The translations under genes were made by a program, and so were the position numbers. The notes under the pieces are model-generated. The model was given only the letters and a program-made list of their open reading frames with translations. It had not been told where the DNA came from and made no database searches. DNA of 5,659 bases from DATAPE01 sp036265345 (GTDB taxonomy: Bacteria; Actinomycetota; CADDZG01; WHSQ01): positions 1-5,659 of the forward strand of contig DATAPE010000045.1 in NCBI GenBank assembly GCA_036265345.1. The letters run 5' to 3'. This document shows, one piece after another, positions 1 through 5,659 of the stretch (the first letter of the stretch is position 1; each line of letters starts with the position of its first letter).

Positions 1-1259
1 CCCGCCTCCTTCATGAGCCGCTTGGCCTTGGCCACGTCACCGGAGAAGTTGGTGCTGTGGAAGGGGTCGTATCGCGAGGTCGGCAAGTATCCCAACATGC
101 CCGGCGGAAGGATGCTGCTGGCGATGTGGCCCACCAACGGACCTCCGGACACCCGCTCGAGGTTGTTCTTGTCGATGACGTAGTTGACGGCCTGGCGCAC
201 CTTGAGGTTGTTGAACGGCTTGATGCGTGTGTTGAGGAAAACGTACGAGGTGCAGGGCTGGGGACCGTTGAAGAAGCGCTTGTCCAGCGCCGAATCGGTA
301 GTGATCCGCTGCAGCTGCGGCCCTGTCGGCAGACAGTCCTCGGCGGTGAGGTCGAAGTCCCCGCTCATGACCTTTGCTATGCAGACGCTGTTGTCGAAGC
401 CTTCCTGCCAATCGAGCTCGTCGACGTAGGCCTTTCGGATCGTGTCCGTGCTCGGGTCCCAATCGGGGTTGCGTTTCATGATGATCTGTTCCCCTGGGGT
501 GTATTGGGCCACGTAGTAGGGGCCCTCGGCGAGCACGTGCGAGTCGTAATTCGAGTCCTTGGTCTGATCCCACTTCTTCGCGTAGCGCTGCGGGACCGGG
601 CTGGCCCCCGGCATGCTCAGCCGCAGGTCCCAGTCACCCGTTGGTCTCGTCAGATGGAACACGATGGTCCTGGCGTTGGGAGTCTCGATGCCCGAGATGT
701 TGCAGCCGTAGGCCTTGCAGGACGAGGCCCCCTTGATGTTGTCGTAGTAAGCCGCGTAGCCCGAGCCCACCGAGGGGTTGAACATGCGTTCGATCCCATA
801 CTTGAGGTCGGCCGTCGTGATCGGCTGACCCGTCACTCCGGGAACGTTGACGCCTCCAAGTGCGGGCCCGTACTTGAGCCCGGACTTCAGGTGGTAGGTC
901 CATACAGTGTTGTCGGCGTTGTGCTGGCCGAGCGAGGTGGCGAGGTCGGGCACCGGTTTGATCTGTTGCTTGAGGTCTGAGGTGTTCGGGTAGCTCACCA
1001 GCGTTCTGATCGTCCCGCGACCGACGGTGTTGAAATACTGAACCGAGTAGGCCTGCGCGGGATCCATGTAGTCCACGTCTCCGATCGAGTCCATCTTCAT
1101 AACTCCACCGCGGGTGGCCCGGCCCCCAAATATCTTTCCAGAGACGTCGGGCTTGACTTTCTTTCCGCCGCCGGTACCGGCCCCGCCGCACGCAGCGGCC
1201 ACCAGACCCACGGCGACAGCAGCAGCGAGCAGCTGACACAACTTTCGTTCGATCAACAA
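1..1259 (-). CDS. Peptide-type ABC transporter substrate-binding lipoprotein (SBP family 5), C-terminus cut by window edge
   Basis: Extracellular solute receptor of the DppA/OppA (SBP_bac_5) type, which captures peptides or similar solutes for an ABC importer. Translating the minus strand from 1259 to the left edge gives 419 codons without a stop. The N-terminus is a lipoprotein signal peptide: a basic n-region (residues 4-6, ERK), a hydrophobic Leu/Ala/Val stretch and a lipobox LVAAC with Cys23, so the mature protein should be lipid-anchored outside the membrane. A Gly/Lys-rich linker follows. Family-like segments include PVPDLATS, the WTYHLKSGLKY strand, RPTGDWDLRLSMPGASPVP, GPYYV and VRQAVNYVIDK. 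Relatives usually have 500-600 residues, so perhaps 100-180 are missing. A TGA lies five codons upstream in frame and no ATG or GTG follows it before the signal peptide, so the start is TTG at 1259 (or TTG at 1256). The mature part has five further cysteines (181, 186, 293, 309, 336). The family call is firm; the ligand is unknown. Confidence 0.9.
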   Translation of the reverse strand, partial: MLIERKLCQLLAAAVAVGLVAAACGGAGTGGGKKVKPDVSGKIFGGRATRGGVMKMDSIGDVDYMDPAQAYSVQYFNTVGRGTIRTLVSYPNTSDLKQQIKPVPDLATSLGQHNADNTVWTYHLKSGLKYGPALGGVNVPGVTGQPITTADLKYGIERMFNPSVGSGYAAYYDNIKGASSCKAYGCNISGIETPNARTIVFHLTRPTGDWDLRLSMPGASPVPQRYAKKWDQTKDSNYDSHVLAEGPYYVAQYTPGEQIIMKRNPDWDPSTDTIRKAYVDELDWQEGFDNSVCIAKVMSGDFDLTAEDCLPTGPQLQRITTDSALDKRFFNGPQPCTSYVFLNTRIKPFNNLKVRQAVNYVIDKNNLERVSGGPLVGHIASSILPPGMLGYLPTSRYDPFHSTNFSGDVAKAKRLMKEA

Positions 1260-1265
1260 GACTTT

Positions 1266-1273
1266 CTCCTTCC
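1266..1273 (-). promoter_or_regulatory. Ribosome binding site deciding the TTG start of the substrate-binding lipoprotein
   Basis: On the minus strand this reads GGAAGGAG, a strong Shine-Dalgarno match. It ends 6 nt before TTG at 1259 and 9 nt before the second TTG at 1256, both acceptable spacings. An ATG at 1275 is in another frame, and TGA closes the lipoprotein frame just upstream, so this site fixes the TTG start region. Confidence 0.75.
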
Positions 1274-1305
1274 ATCAGGGTTGGTTCGGATCGCAGAAGT
1301 GACCG

Positions 1306-2235
1306 TCACGCGACCAGCACCGTGCGCAGACGCGTTGCATCGATCTGACGAACGAATGACGGAGTCACGCCAAACGACCGTCGGAACGATTCCGAGAAAT
1401 GGCTATGGGTGCTGAACCCGACGCGCGCGCCAACATCTCTCACCTCGAGATGAGGATCGGTGAGCAGATCCAGGGCACGACGCAGCCGAAGCTGAGTGAT
1501 ATAGCCGTGGAGCGTGTAGCTGGTTTCGGCTTTGAACAACCGGGCCAGGTGGAACAGCGAGACGTATAGCTCTTTTGCGATCCGGTCCAGCGTCAACGGC
1601 TCCGCAAAGGACCGAAGGAGTAACGCCATCGCCTCGTCAACAACCGGGCGCCGCACTGAGGTGCTGGGGCACTCTTCCGCCGCATCGAGAACCCGGTCGA
1701 GGATGAAGCAACACGCTTCGTCGACCAACCCCGGGTCGGGATCCGGCTCGAGCGCGAGGTAGCGGATCAGCGCCCACCGCGCCAGGTGGGCACGGGGAGT
1801 CAAGGGGACCATCCGGCTCGCAAAGCGCAGGCTCCCGCCCTCGACGAACTTAGACAGTCCGGCATGTTCGAGAAGGCGTTCGGGTTTGACGATCATGAAG
1901 ATCGACCAGTCGCCCACCACCGCGGCCGACTGCCTCTTGTACTGGTCGCCGGGGTTACACAGGACCACGTGGTTAGGCCCCGTCAGGAACGGGTCTTCGC
2001 TCATGACGCAGATGCCGACGCCCGTGGTCGGGAACACGATGTGATGCCCGTCTCCGAGCCAGCTCACCTGGGTCCAGAGGGAATCGCGGCGGGCTGAGCT
2101 GAAGGCGCCCAGGGCGAATCCATCCCCTCGATAGGTATAGCGAGCGCGAGCCGTGCCCCGATAGGGCGCACGCCCACGGTCGTCGAGCTCCGGCCATTCC
2201 CATCCCAGCGCCTGAACGGTGGAGGTCCCAGGCAT
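1306..2235 (-). CDS. AraC-family transcriptional regulator
   Basis: DNA-binding regulator of 309 residues, a usual AraC-family length. The C-terminus holds the double helix-turn-helix: HTH1 near residues 216-237 (LDRIAKELYVSLFHLARLFKAE), a linker helix with RLRRALDLL near 249-258, and HTH2 near 265-288 with VGFSTHSHFSESFRRSFG, then the family signature GVTP (289-292) before a short tail. The N-terminal part (about 30-130) looks like a cupin-type sensor domain, with GPNHVVLCNPGDQYKR as its best recognised segment; the effector is unknown. I chose ATG at 2235 because GGGAAGGAAGG lies just upstream. The frame extends to TTG at 2310, but that start would lie inside the likely promoter and operator and has no good ribosome site. 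The gene ends 46 nt before the substrate-binding lipoprotein on the same strand, so an operon and control of peptide uptake are likely inferences. The Ala usual after Asp-Ile in HTH2 is Gly here (DVG), a mild deviation. Confidence 0.93.
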   Translation of the reverse strand: MPGTSTVQALGWEWPELDDRGRAPYRGTARARYTYRGDGFALGAFSSARRDSLWTQVSWLGDGHHIVFPTTGVGICVMSEDPFLTGPNHVVLCNPGDQYKRQSAAVVGDWSIFMIVKPERLLEHAGLSKFVEGGSLRFASRMVPLTPRAHLARWALIRYLALEPDPDPGLVDEACCFILDRVLDAAEECPSTSVRRPVVDEAMALLLRSFAEPLTLDRIAKELYVSLFHLARLFKAETSYTLHGYITQLRLRRALDLLTDPHLEVRDVGARVGFSTHSHFSESFRRSFGVTPSFVRQIDATRLRTVLVA

Positions 2236-2238
2236 GCG

Positions 2239-2249
2239 CCTTCCTTCCC
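2239..2249 (-). promoter_or_regulatory. Ribosome binding site of the AraC-family gene
   Basis: The minus strand reads GGGAAGGAAGG, ending 3 nt before ATG 2235, with its upstream GGGAAGG core about 7 nt away. It favours 2235 over the in-frame TTG at 2310. Confidence 0.7.
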
Positions 2250-2268
2250 ACGGATCCAGCAGGCGTCC

Positions 2269-2301
2269 TACTACAGCAATAGTAATACTACAGCGGTAGT
2301 A
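2269..2301. promoter_or_regulatory. Two tandem 16-bp near-palindromes, probable operator of the AraC-family gene
   Basis: Copy 1 (2269-2284) reads TACTACAGCAATAGTA and copy 2 (2286-2301) reads TACTACAGCGGTAGTA. They differ at two positions and are separated by one base, a 17-bp period. Copy 2 is the better dyad (TACTAC, four bases, GTAGTA). Four TACTA/TAGTA half-sites alternate at 2269, 2280, 2286 and 2297. The pair covers the spacer and -10 region of the likely promoter, so bound protein would probably block transcription. The simplest reading is autoregulation by the AraC-family protein through the repeated TACTACAGC. Binding by an unlinked dimeric repressor is equally possible, since clean dyads are less typical of AraC proteins. 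Confidence 0.6.
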
Positions 2302-2310
2302 GAGATGCAA
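2282..2310 (-). promoter_or_regulatory. Candidate sigma-70-type promoter of the AraC-family gene
   Basis: On the minus strand TTGCAT (2310-2305) is followed after 17 bp by TATTAC (2287-2282). Matches to TTGACA and TATAAT are 3 of 6 and 4 of 6, so this is modest. The spacing is right, transcription would start near 2275 about 40 nt before the ATG, and the two near-palindromes overlap it. TAGTAT at 2290-2285 is another possible -10. Confidence 0.4.
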
Positions 2311-2335
2311 GCCCTGCGGTGATGCCGGCGGTGGA

Positions 2336-2351
2336 TCTAGAGGTCTAGAGC
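2336..2351. repeat. 8-bp tandem direct repeat in the peptidase-AraC intergenic region
   Basis: TCTAGAGG is followed directly by TCTAGAGC, so two XbaI-type TCTAGA palindromes sit 8 bp apart. The rest of 2311-2393 is GC-rich and contains no gene that I can see. The repeat lies upstream of the AraC promoter and downstream of the peptidase stop. No function can be assigned. Confidence 0.5.
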
Positions 2352-2393
2352 GGCGGTCGGTCTACGCGGGCAGTCCCCCGCCGGCGGCTCTGG

Positions 2394-3614
2394 CTACAGC
2401 TGCCAGGTGTCCGAACGGATGATCGGGATGGTTTCGCCTTGCGACGTCACCCCGTCGACGTCCACCTGGGCCCCCCCGATCATGAAGTCCGTGTGCACCT
2501 TGGAGTGGTTGAGGCCCATGGCGATCTGGTCCTCACCCGAAAGCTCCCCTGCCCCCTCGACCGCCTGGGCGATCCCGCCGCCATAGGCGATGTGACAGGT
2601 CGCGTTCTCGTCGAACAGCGTGTTCCCGAAGACCACACCTGTCTGGCCTACTTGAGAGCTCTTGTCGACCAGCGCAACCTCGCCCAGGAAGGGCGCTTGC
2701 TCGTCGGTTTGCAGCTGCGCCTTGACCACGTCCGCTCCCGAGCTTGCGTCAACCTCGACGATCTTGCCGGCCTCGAAGCGCACCTTCAGGTCCCGCACGA
2801 TGACCCCCGTACCGACAAGGAAAAGAGGACGGGTAGAGGTGACGACGCCCTCCGTCCGGCGGAAGTCGGGAGCGTTGAAAACCTCCTCGGTGGGCAGGTT
2901 CGGAATGTGTTTTTGGCCCCACGAGGTTTCGAAACGTGCGCTCTGCCAGCTTGAGTTCGGCAGAAGGCCAACAGTGAGGTCGGTGCCGGGGCCGGTGAAA
3001 TGGACGGCGTCGAGCTCGTGCTTGTTCAGAGAATCGGCTCGCGCTCCCAACTCCTCCATGCGGTCCCACCAGCTCTGGACGGGATCGTCGTCGTAGAGAC
3101 GGGCAGCTCGGGCGACGGCATCCCAGAGACGATCGGTATCGGGCTCTCCCAGCGCGGCCTCGGCCCAGCCCTTGTTGGGGCAGGCGATGATCGTCCACGC
3201 CGTCAATCCCTGGTTGAGCTGCCTGAAGCTCTCTTCAGCCAGCTCGAGCATCCTCGACCCGCCCGTGCGCTTGGGATCGACGTCCGCGAACAGCTCGGGC
3301 TCGGGATCGCCCGAGATGGAGATGATGGCTCCCCGGTCGGCTGCCAGGTCCTGATACTGCTTGAGCAGATACGGAGGGGTCCATGTCAACATCTCATCGG
3401 CGGCATTCAGAAGCATCGCCCGCCGAACGTGCTGGTCGCCGTACAGAACCGATACGTAACGTGCGCCGGCTTCGTAGGCGATCCTGCCGACGGCCCGGAC
3501 CACCGGCGCGTGCTCCACGAGGCCGGTGACAAGCACCGGCTGACCCGGTTGGAGATTGACGCCCACGTGGACGGCAAGTTGGGCGTATCTCTCGATGAGC
3601 TCTGAAGTGTCCAT
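2394..3614 (-). CDS. M29-family metallo-aminopeptidase (AmpS/aminopeptidase T type)
   Basis: Cytosolic exopeptidase expected to remove N-terminal residues from peptides using a two-metal centre. The 406 residues match the usual M29 length, and no signal peptide is seen. Residues here count from the ATG at 3614. Family landmarks include LQPGQPVLV near the N-terminus, GPGTDLTVGL, IPNLPTEEVF, ENATCHIAYG and HTDFMIGG. By spacing to characterised members, metal ligands would be a Glu of PTEE (243/244), Glu312 (LGE), His341, His374 and Asp376. The distances 312 to 341 (29) and 341 to 374 (33) fit family spacing as I recall it. The catalytic Tyr expected seven residues after the first His is Ile348; a Tyr stands at +3 instead. 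The frame also offers ATG at 3635 and GTG at 3638, with a weak GGGTGAG upstream. I chose 3614 because MDTSELIERYAQL matches the family N-terminus, though it lacks a clear ribosome site. It is divergent from the glycosyltransferase. Peptide use alongside the downstream transporter gene is inference. Confidence 0.92.
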   Translation of the reverse strand: MDTSELIERYAQLAVHVGVNLQPGQPVLVTGLVEHAPVVRAVGRIAYEAGARYVSVLYGDQHVRRAMLLNAADEMLTWTPPYLLKQYQDLAADRGAIISISGDPEPELFADVDPKRTGGSRMLELAEESFRQLNQGLTAWTIIACPNKGWAEAALGEPDTDRLWDAVARAARLYDDDPVQSWWDRMEELGARADSLNKHELDAVHFTGPGTDLTVGLLPNSSWQSARFETSWGQKHIPNLPTEEVFNAPDFRRTEGVVTSTRPLFLVGTGVIVRDLKVRFEAGKIVEVDASSGADVVKAQLQTDEQAPFLGEVALVDKSSQVGQTGVVFGNTLFDENATCHIAYGGGIAQAVEGAGELSGEDQIAMGLNHSKVHTDFMIGGAQVDVDGVTSQGETIPIIRSDTWQL

Positions 3615-3650
3615 CGCCGGACGATACCGTGGCATCACTCACCCGGATGC

Positions 3651-5015
3651 ATGCGATTAACCTCCGCATCTGAGCAGCGGCTTCGTATCGGCCGTGACTC
3701 GAAGGGAGGAGTCATCGCGACACACCGTCTCACGGTCGTATTCATGCCCGAGAGCGCCTACGGACCGACGAACAATTGCATCGGCATCGGAAAGGTCCTT
3801 CAGCAGCGCGGCCACCGAGTCGTGTTTGCGGCGGAGGCTTCCTGGAAGGGGCGGCTGAAGCCTCTCGGGTTCGAGGAGAACCTGGTCGATCTCGCTCCCC
3901 CTCCCGAGGGAGAGCAGGATGCAGGGCAGTTCTGGACGGATTTCATCATCGAGACGGCGCCCGAGTTTCGAAAGCCGACCATCGAACAGCTAGAAAGTTT
4001 CATCAAGCCGGTGTGGGAGTCGTTGTTCGAGGGCGCCAGGTACGCCCAGCCGCAGCTCGAGAAGATCCTGGCCGACACCGACCCCGACGTGATCGTCGAG
4101 GACAACATCAATTGCTTCCCCGCCCTGATGACCCATGGGGCTCCGTGGGTCCGGGTCGTGAGCTGCAACCCCCTCGAGATCAAGGACCCGGCCCTCCCAC
4201 CTCCGTTCAGCGGCCTGCCGTTGGACGATCCCAGTGGATGGGACGCGTTCCGGGCGGAGTACGAGCGGACCCATCGGGAGCTATGGGAATCGACCAACGA
4301 CTGGGTCATCGAGCAGGGCGCTCCCCCGCTGCCCCCACTCGAGTTCATCCACACGTCGGCGCATCTCAACTTGTACCTGTTCCCACAGGCCGCCGACTAT
4401 CCCCGCTCGCAGCCGCTGGCTGAGACGTGGCACCGGCTGGAATCCTCGGTGCGCGATACCGAGGAGCCCTTCGAGGTTCCCGACGGGCTCAGGAACCAAC
4501 CGGGCGCTCTCGTTTACCTGTCGCTCGGCTCGCTCGGCTCGGCTGATGTCGATCTCATGAAGCGGCTGATCGAGGTGCTGGCCGAGACCCCCTATCGGTA
4601 CATCGTCTCGAAGGGCCCGCGCGCCGCCGAGTTCGAGCTGGCCGACAACATGTGGGGTGAGGCGCGCCTGCCGCAGACGAACATCATTCCCTTGACTGAC
4701 TTGGTGATCACGCACGGAGGCAACAACACGACCACCGAGGCTCTCCACTTCGGCAAGCCGATGGTGGTCCTGCCACTGTTCTGGGATCAGTACGACAACG
4801 CGCAACGCGTGCAGGAGGTGGGCTGCGGAGTCCGACTCGATACCTACCGCTTCGCGGAGCGCGAGCTAACCGACGCGCTGGATCGTCTGCTCGCAGACAC
4901 CGCGATGCGGCGCCGGATGGAGGACGGAGCAACAAGGATCCGCCAGCTGGATGGCAAGACTCGAGCCGCCGACCTGATCGAGCGGGTCGGGGAACAAGGG
5001 CGCGCCCCCCGCTGA
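3651..5015 (+). CDS. Family 1 GT-B glycosyltransferase (UDP-glycosyltransferase/MGT-like)
   Basis: Transfers a sugar from a nucleotide-activated donor to a small acceptor, probably in the cytosol; neither donor nor acceptor can be read from sequence. The 454-residue frame has an N-terminal acceptor domain (LTVVFMPES strand, then a helix to RGHRVVFAAEASW) and a C-terminal donor-binding domain starting near VYLSLGSLGSADV. The donor signature is strong: LPQTNIIPLTDLVITHGGNNTTTEALHFGKP with His355, then LPLFWDQYDNAQR with Asp379-Gln380. The catalytic GHxxP motif expected in the first loop reads G-P-T-N-N (38-42), so the usual catalytic His is absent. ATG 3651 is the only standard start before the first strand but has no good ribosome site. 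A strong AAGGGAGGAG lies at 3702-3711, just before ATC 3714, which would give 433 residues starting at IATHRLTVVF. The coding end is firm, the start uncertain. The gene is divergent from the peptidase and convergent with the membrane protein gene. Confidence 0.92.
   Translation: MRLTSASEQRLRIGRDSKGGVIATHRLTVVFMPESAYGPTNNCIGIGKVLQQRGHRVVFAAEASWKGRLKPLGFEENLVDLAPPPEGEQDAGQFWTDFIIETAPEFRKPTIEQLESFIKPVWESLFEGARYAQPQLEKILADTDPDVIVEDNINCFPALMTHGAPWVRVVSCNPLEIKDPALPPPFSGLPLDDPSGWDAFRAEYERTHRELWESTNDWVIEQGAPPLPPLEFIHTSAHLNLYLFPQAADYPRSQPLAETWHRLESSVRDTEEPFEVPDGLRNQPGALVYLSLGSLGSADVDLMKRLIEVLAETPYRYIVSKGPRAAEFELADNMWGEARLPQTNIIPLTDLVITHGGNNTTTEALHFGKPMVVLPLFWDQYDNAQRVQEVGCGVRLDTYRFAERELTDALDRLLADTAMRRRMEDGATRIRQLDGKTRAADLIERVGEQGRAPR
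3702..3716 (+). promoter_or_regulatory. Ribosome binding site before an ATC codon, possible true start of the glycosyltransferase
   Basis: AAGGGAGGAG at 3702-3711 is the best Shine-Dalgarno match near this gene. The only codon at suitable distance in the glycosyltransferase frame that can initiate under the bacterial code is ATC at 3714-3716, four bases after GGAGG. No in-frame ATG, GTG or TTG lies between 3654 and ATG 3744, and starting at 3744 would remove the first beta strand. Either ATC is used, or ATG 3651 is used and this purine run is internal. Confidence 0.4.
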
Positions 5016-5054
5016 AGTTGGTGGGGGCACTGATCCCCGTCGTTAAGTGGCTGG

Positions 5055-5597
5055 CTACGGCGATGTAGTCGTGTGGCACTCATGCGATCTTGTCGTATGG
5101 GCTGGAACAGCGCCTTGGGCGGTAGGCATGCCGGACCCCTGCGCGGAGCCCGAGCACGTGACCGATTCGGTCGTCCCACCTCTTCCGATCTGGAAGAGAA
5201 GTAATGCCGCCAGAAGCACTCCGGCCACACCGAGGCTCCCAAGCGCCACGCGTCGCCCTGGCCCCGTGGACCTCTCCTGTGTTCCGCCCGATTGATTCAC
5301 ACCCAAGAGTGAGAATCCTGCCGCTATCAGCAACGGGAGTCCGATGGAGAAGATGCCCAGGACGCCCAAGACAAGGAACACTGCTGCGGAGCTGCCGAGC
5401 AGCATCGAGGGGACGGCTCCCGGCGACAGGATCCAGCCCGTCACCGCGGCGAGAGCCCCCAGCGCGATAAGAGAGAAAACCACCGGCACGACCGCACTCG
5501 AGTCACCTTGGCGATGGATCACGACGAGGTACAGGACGCCATCCGCCAGCGCCATCGAGCCGGCGACAGCTCCAGCCCATGCTTTCGTTCGACTCAT
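5055..5597 (-). CDS. Hypothetical multi-pass membrane protein with hydrophilic Ser/Thr/Gly-rich tail
   Basis: I do not recognise this 180-residue protein. It has about five hydrophobic segments, near residues 7-27, 35-57, 61-83, 85-100 and 117-137, joined by short loops (HRQGDSS; QSGGTQERSTGPGRR). After IGRG at 137-140 the last 40 residues are hydrophilic, rich in Ser, Thr and Gly, with Cys148 and Cys174 and a His/Thr-rich end. With an odd number of spans the two ends would be on opposite membrane faces, and basic residues at both the N-terminus and the loop before the last span make topology hard to call. ATG 5597 overlaps the TGA of an upstream frame as ATGA, suggesting translational coupling, but no stop separates this frame from the right edge, so a start outside the window cannot be excluded. 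The gene is convergent with the glycosyltransferase, 39 nt away. No domain gives a function. Confidence 0.65.
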   Translation of the reverse strand: MSRTKAWAGAVAGSMALADGVLYLVVIHRQGDSSAVVPVVFSLIALGALAAVTGWILSPGAVPSMLLGSSAAVFLVLGVLGIFSIGLPLLIAAGFSLLGVNQSGGTQERSTGPGRRVALGSLGVAGVLLAALLLFQIGRGGTTESVTCSGSAQGSGMPTAQGAVPAHTTRSHECHTTTSP

Positions 5598-5659
5598 CTC
5601 GGGCCACCCAGCATCGAGTCGACGAGCGGCGCCAGCCCGGTGGCCATCTGGAAGAGAGG
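5594..5659 (-). CDS. C-terminal end of an unidentified gene cut by the right edge
   Basis: From the right edge the minus strand gives 21 codons, ending QMATGLAPLVDSMLGGPR and TGA at 5596-5594. Composition is protein-like and helical, and the stop overlaps the membrane protein start by 4 nt (ATGA), a common arrangement in operons. The stretch is too short to name, and the other two minus frames are also open here, so the call rests on the overlap and composition. Confidence 0.4.
   Translation of the reverse strand, partial: PLFQMATGLAPLVDSMLGGPR

Noticed and set aside
57..980. Long plus-strand open frame of 307 codons
   Set aside because: It lies wholly opposite the substrate-binding lipoprotein gene, whose translation has clear family motifs. 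The antisense frame has no recognisable domain and is a shadow common in GC-rich coding DNA.
634..1275. Minus-strand frame starting at ATG 1275
   Set aside because: It uses the same ribosome site region but its product is Arg/Cys-rich without family features; the frame starting at TTG 1259 gives a proper lipoprotein signal and SBP domain.
2236..2310. N-terminal extension of the AraC-family protein to TTG 2310
   Set aside because: The extension would be encoded by the palindromes and promoter, and the good ribosome site is directly before ATG 2235.
2366..2381. GCGGG/CCCGC hairpin with six-base loop after the peptidase gene
   Set aside because: Only five base pairs and no T-run on the minus strand, so it is too weak to call a terminator in GC-rich DNA.
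3000..3605. Plus-strand open frame of 201 codons opposite the aminopeptidase
   Set aside because: It is antisense to a well-supported M29 gene and its translation shows no family-like segments.
4521..4538. Tandem 9-bp duplication TCGCTCGGC inside the glycosyltransferase
   Set aside because: It encodes SLG-SLG in the strand starting the donor domain, where GSLGS-like sequence is normal for the family, so it reflects protein constraint rather than a recent slippage event.
4281..4805. Minus-strand open frame opposite the glycosyltransferase
   Set aside because: The plus strand carries the intact HGGNNT and DQ motifs; the antisense product looks like a shadow.
4998..5038. GGGCGCGCCC palindrome and GGGG/CCCC hairpin at the end of the glycosyltransferase gene and in the convergent gap
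   Set aside because: The stems are short, one is in coding sequence, and neither is followed by a T-run. A terminator between convergent genes is plausible but not shown.

Overview
This is a GC-rich window with tightly packed genes. It most resembles high-GC Actinomycetota: GC-rich third codon positions, a lipoprotein-type ABC solute receptor, purine-rich ribosome binding sites and a TTG start. The sequence alone does not give a genus. There are no rRNA, tRNA, CRISPR or transposase genes, and no signs of recent insertion.

Layout, left to right. (1) 1-1259, minus strand: a peptide-type ABC transporter substrate-binding lipoprotein (SBP_bac_5 family), cut at its C-terminus by the left edge. 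(2) 1306-2235, minus: an AraC-family regulator, 46 nt upstream of the lipoprotein gene and probably co-transcribed with it. (3) 2236-2393: a short intergenic region with two tandem 16-bp near-palindromes (2269-2301) lying over the likely AraC promoter. (4) 2394-3614, minus: a full-length M29-family metallo-aminopeptidase. (5) 3651-5015, plus, divergent from the peptidase: a GT-B fold family 1 glycosyltransferase. (6) 5055-5597, minus, convergent with the glycosyltransferase: an unrecognised membrane protein with about five hydrophobic segments. (7) 5594-5659, minus: the last codons of another gene, overlapping the membrane protein start by ATGA.

The three leftmost genes share a strand and a theme. 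An aminopeptidase that trims peptides, an AraC regulator and a peptide-binding lipoprotein suggest a regulated peptide uptake and use module, with permease and ATPase genes perhaps beyond the left edge. The glycosyltransferase and membrane protein genes have no evident functional link to it.

I see no clear new biological system. The points most worth checking are the tandem dyad operator, the apparent loss of the catalytic tyrosine in the M29 peptidase, the missing GHxxP histidine in the glycosyltransferase, and a strong ribosome binding site placed before an ATC codon in the glycosyltransferase gene.
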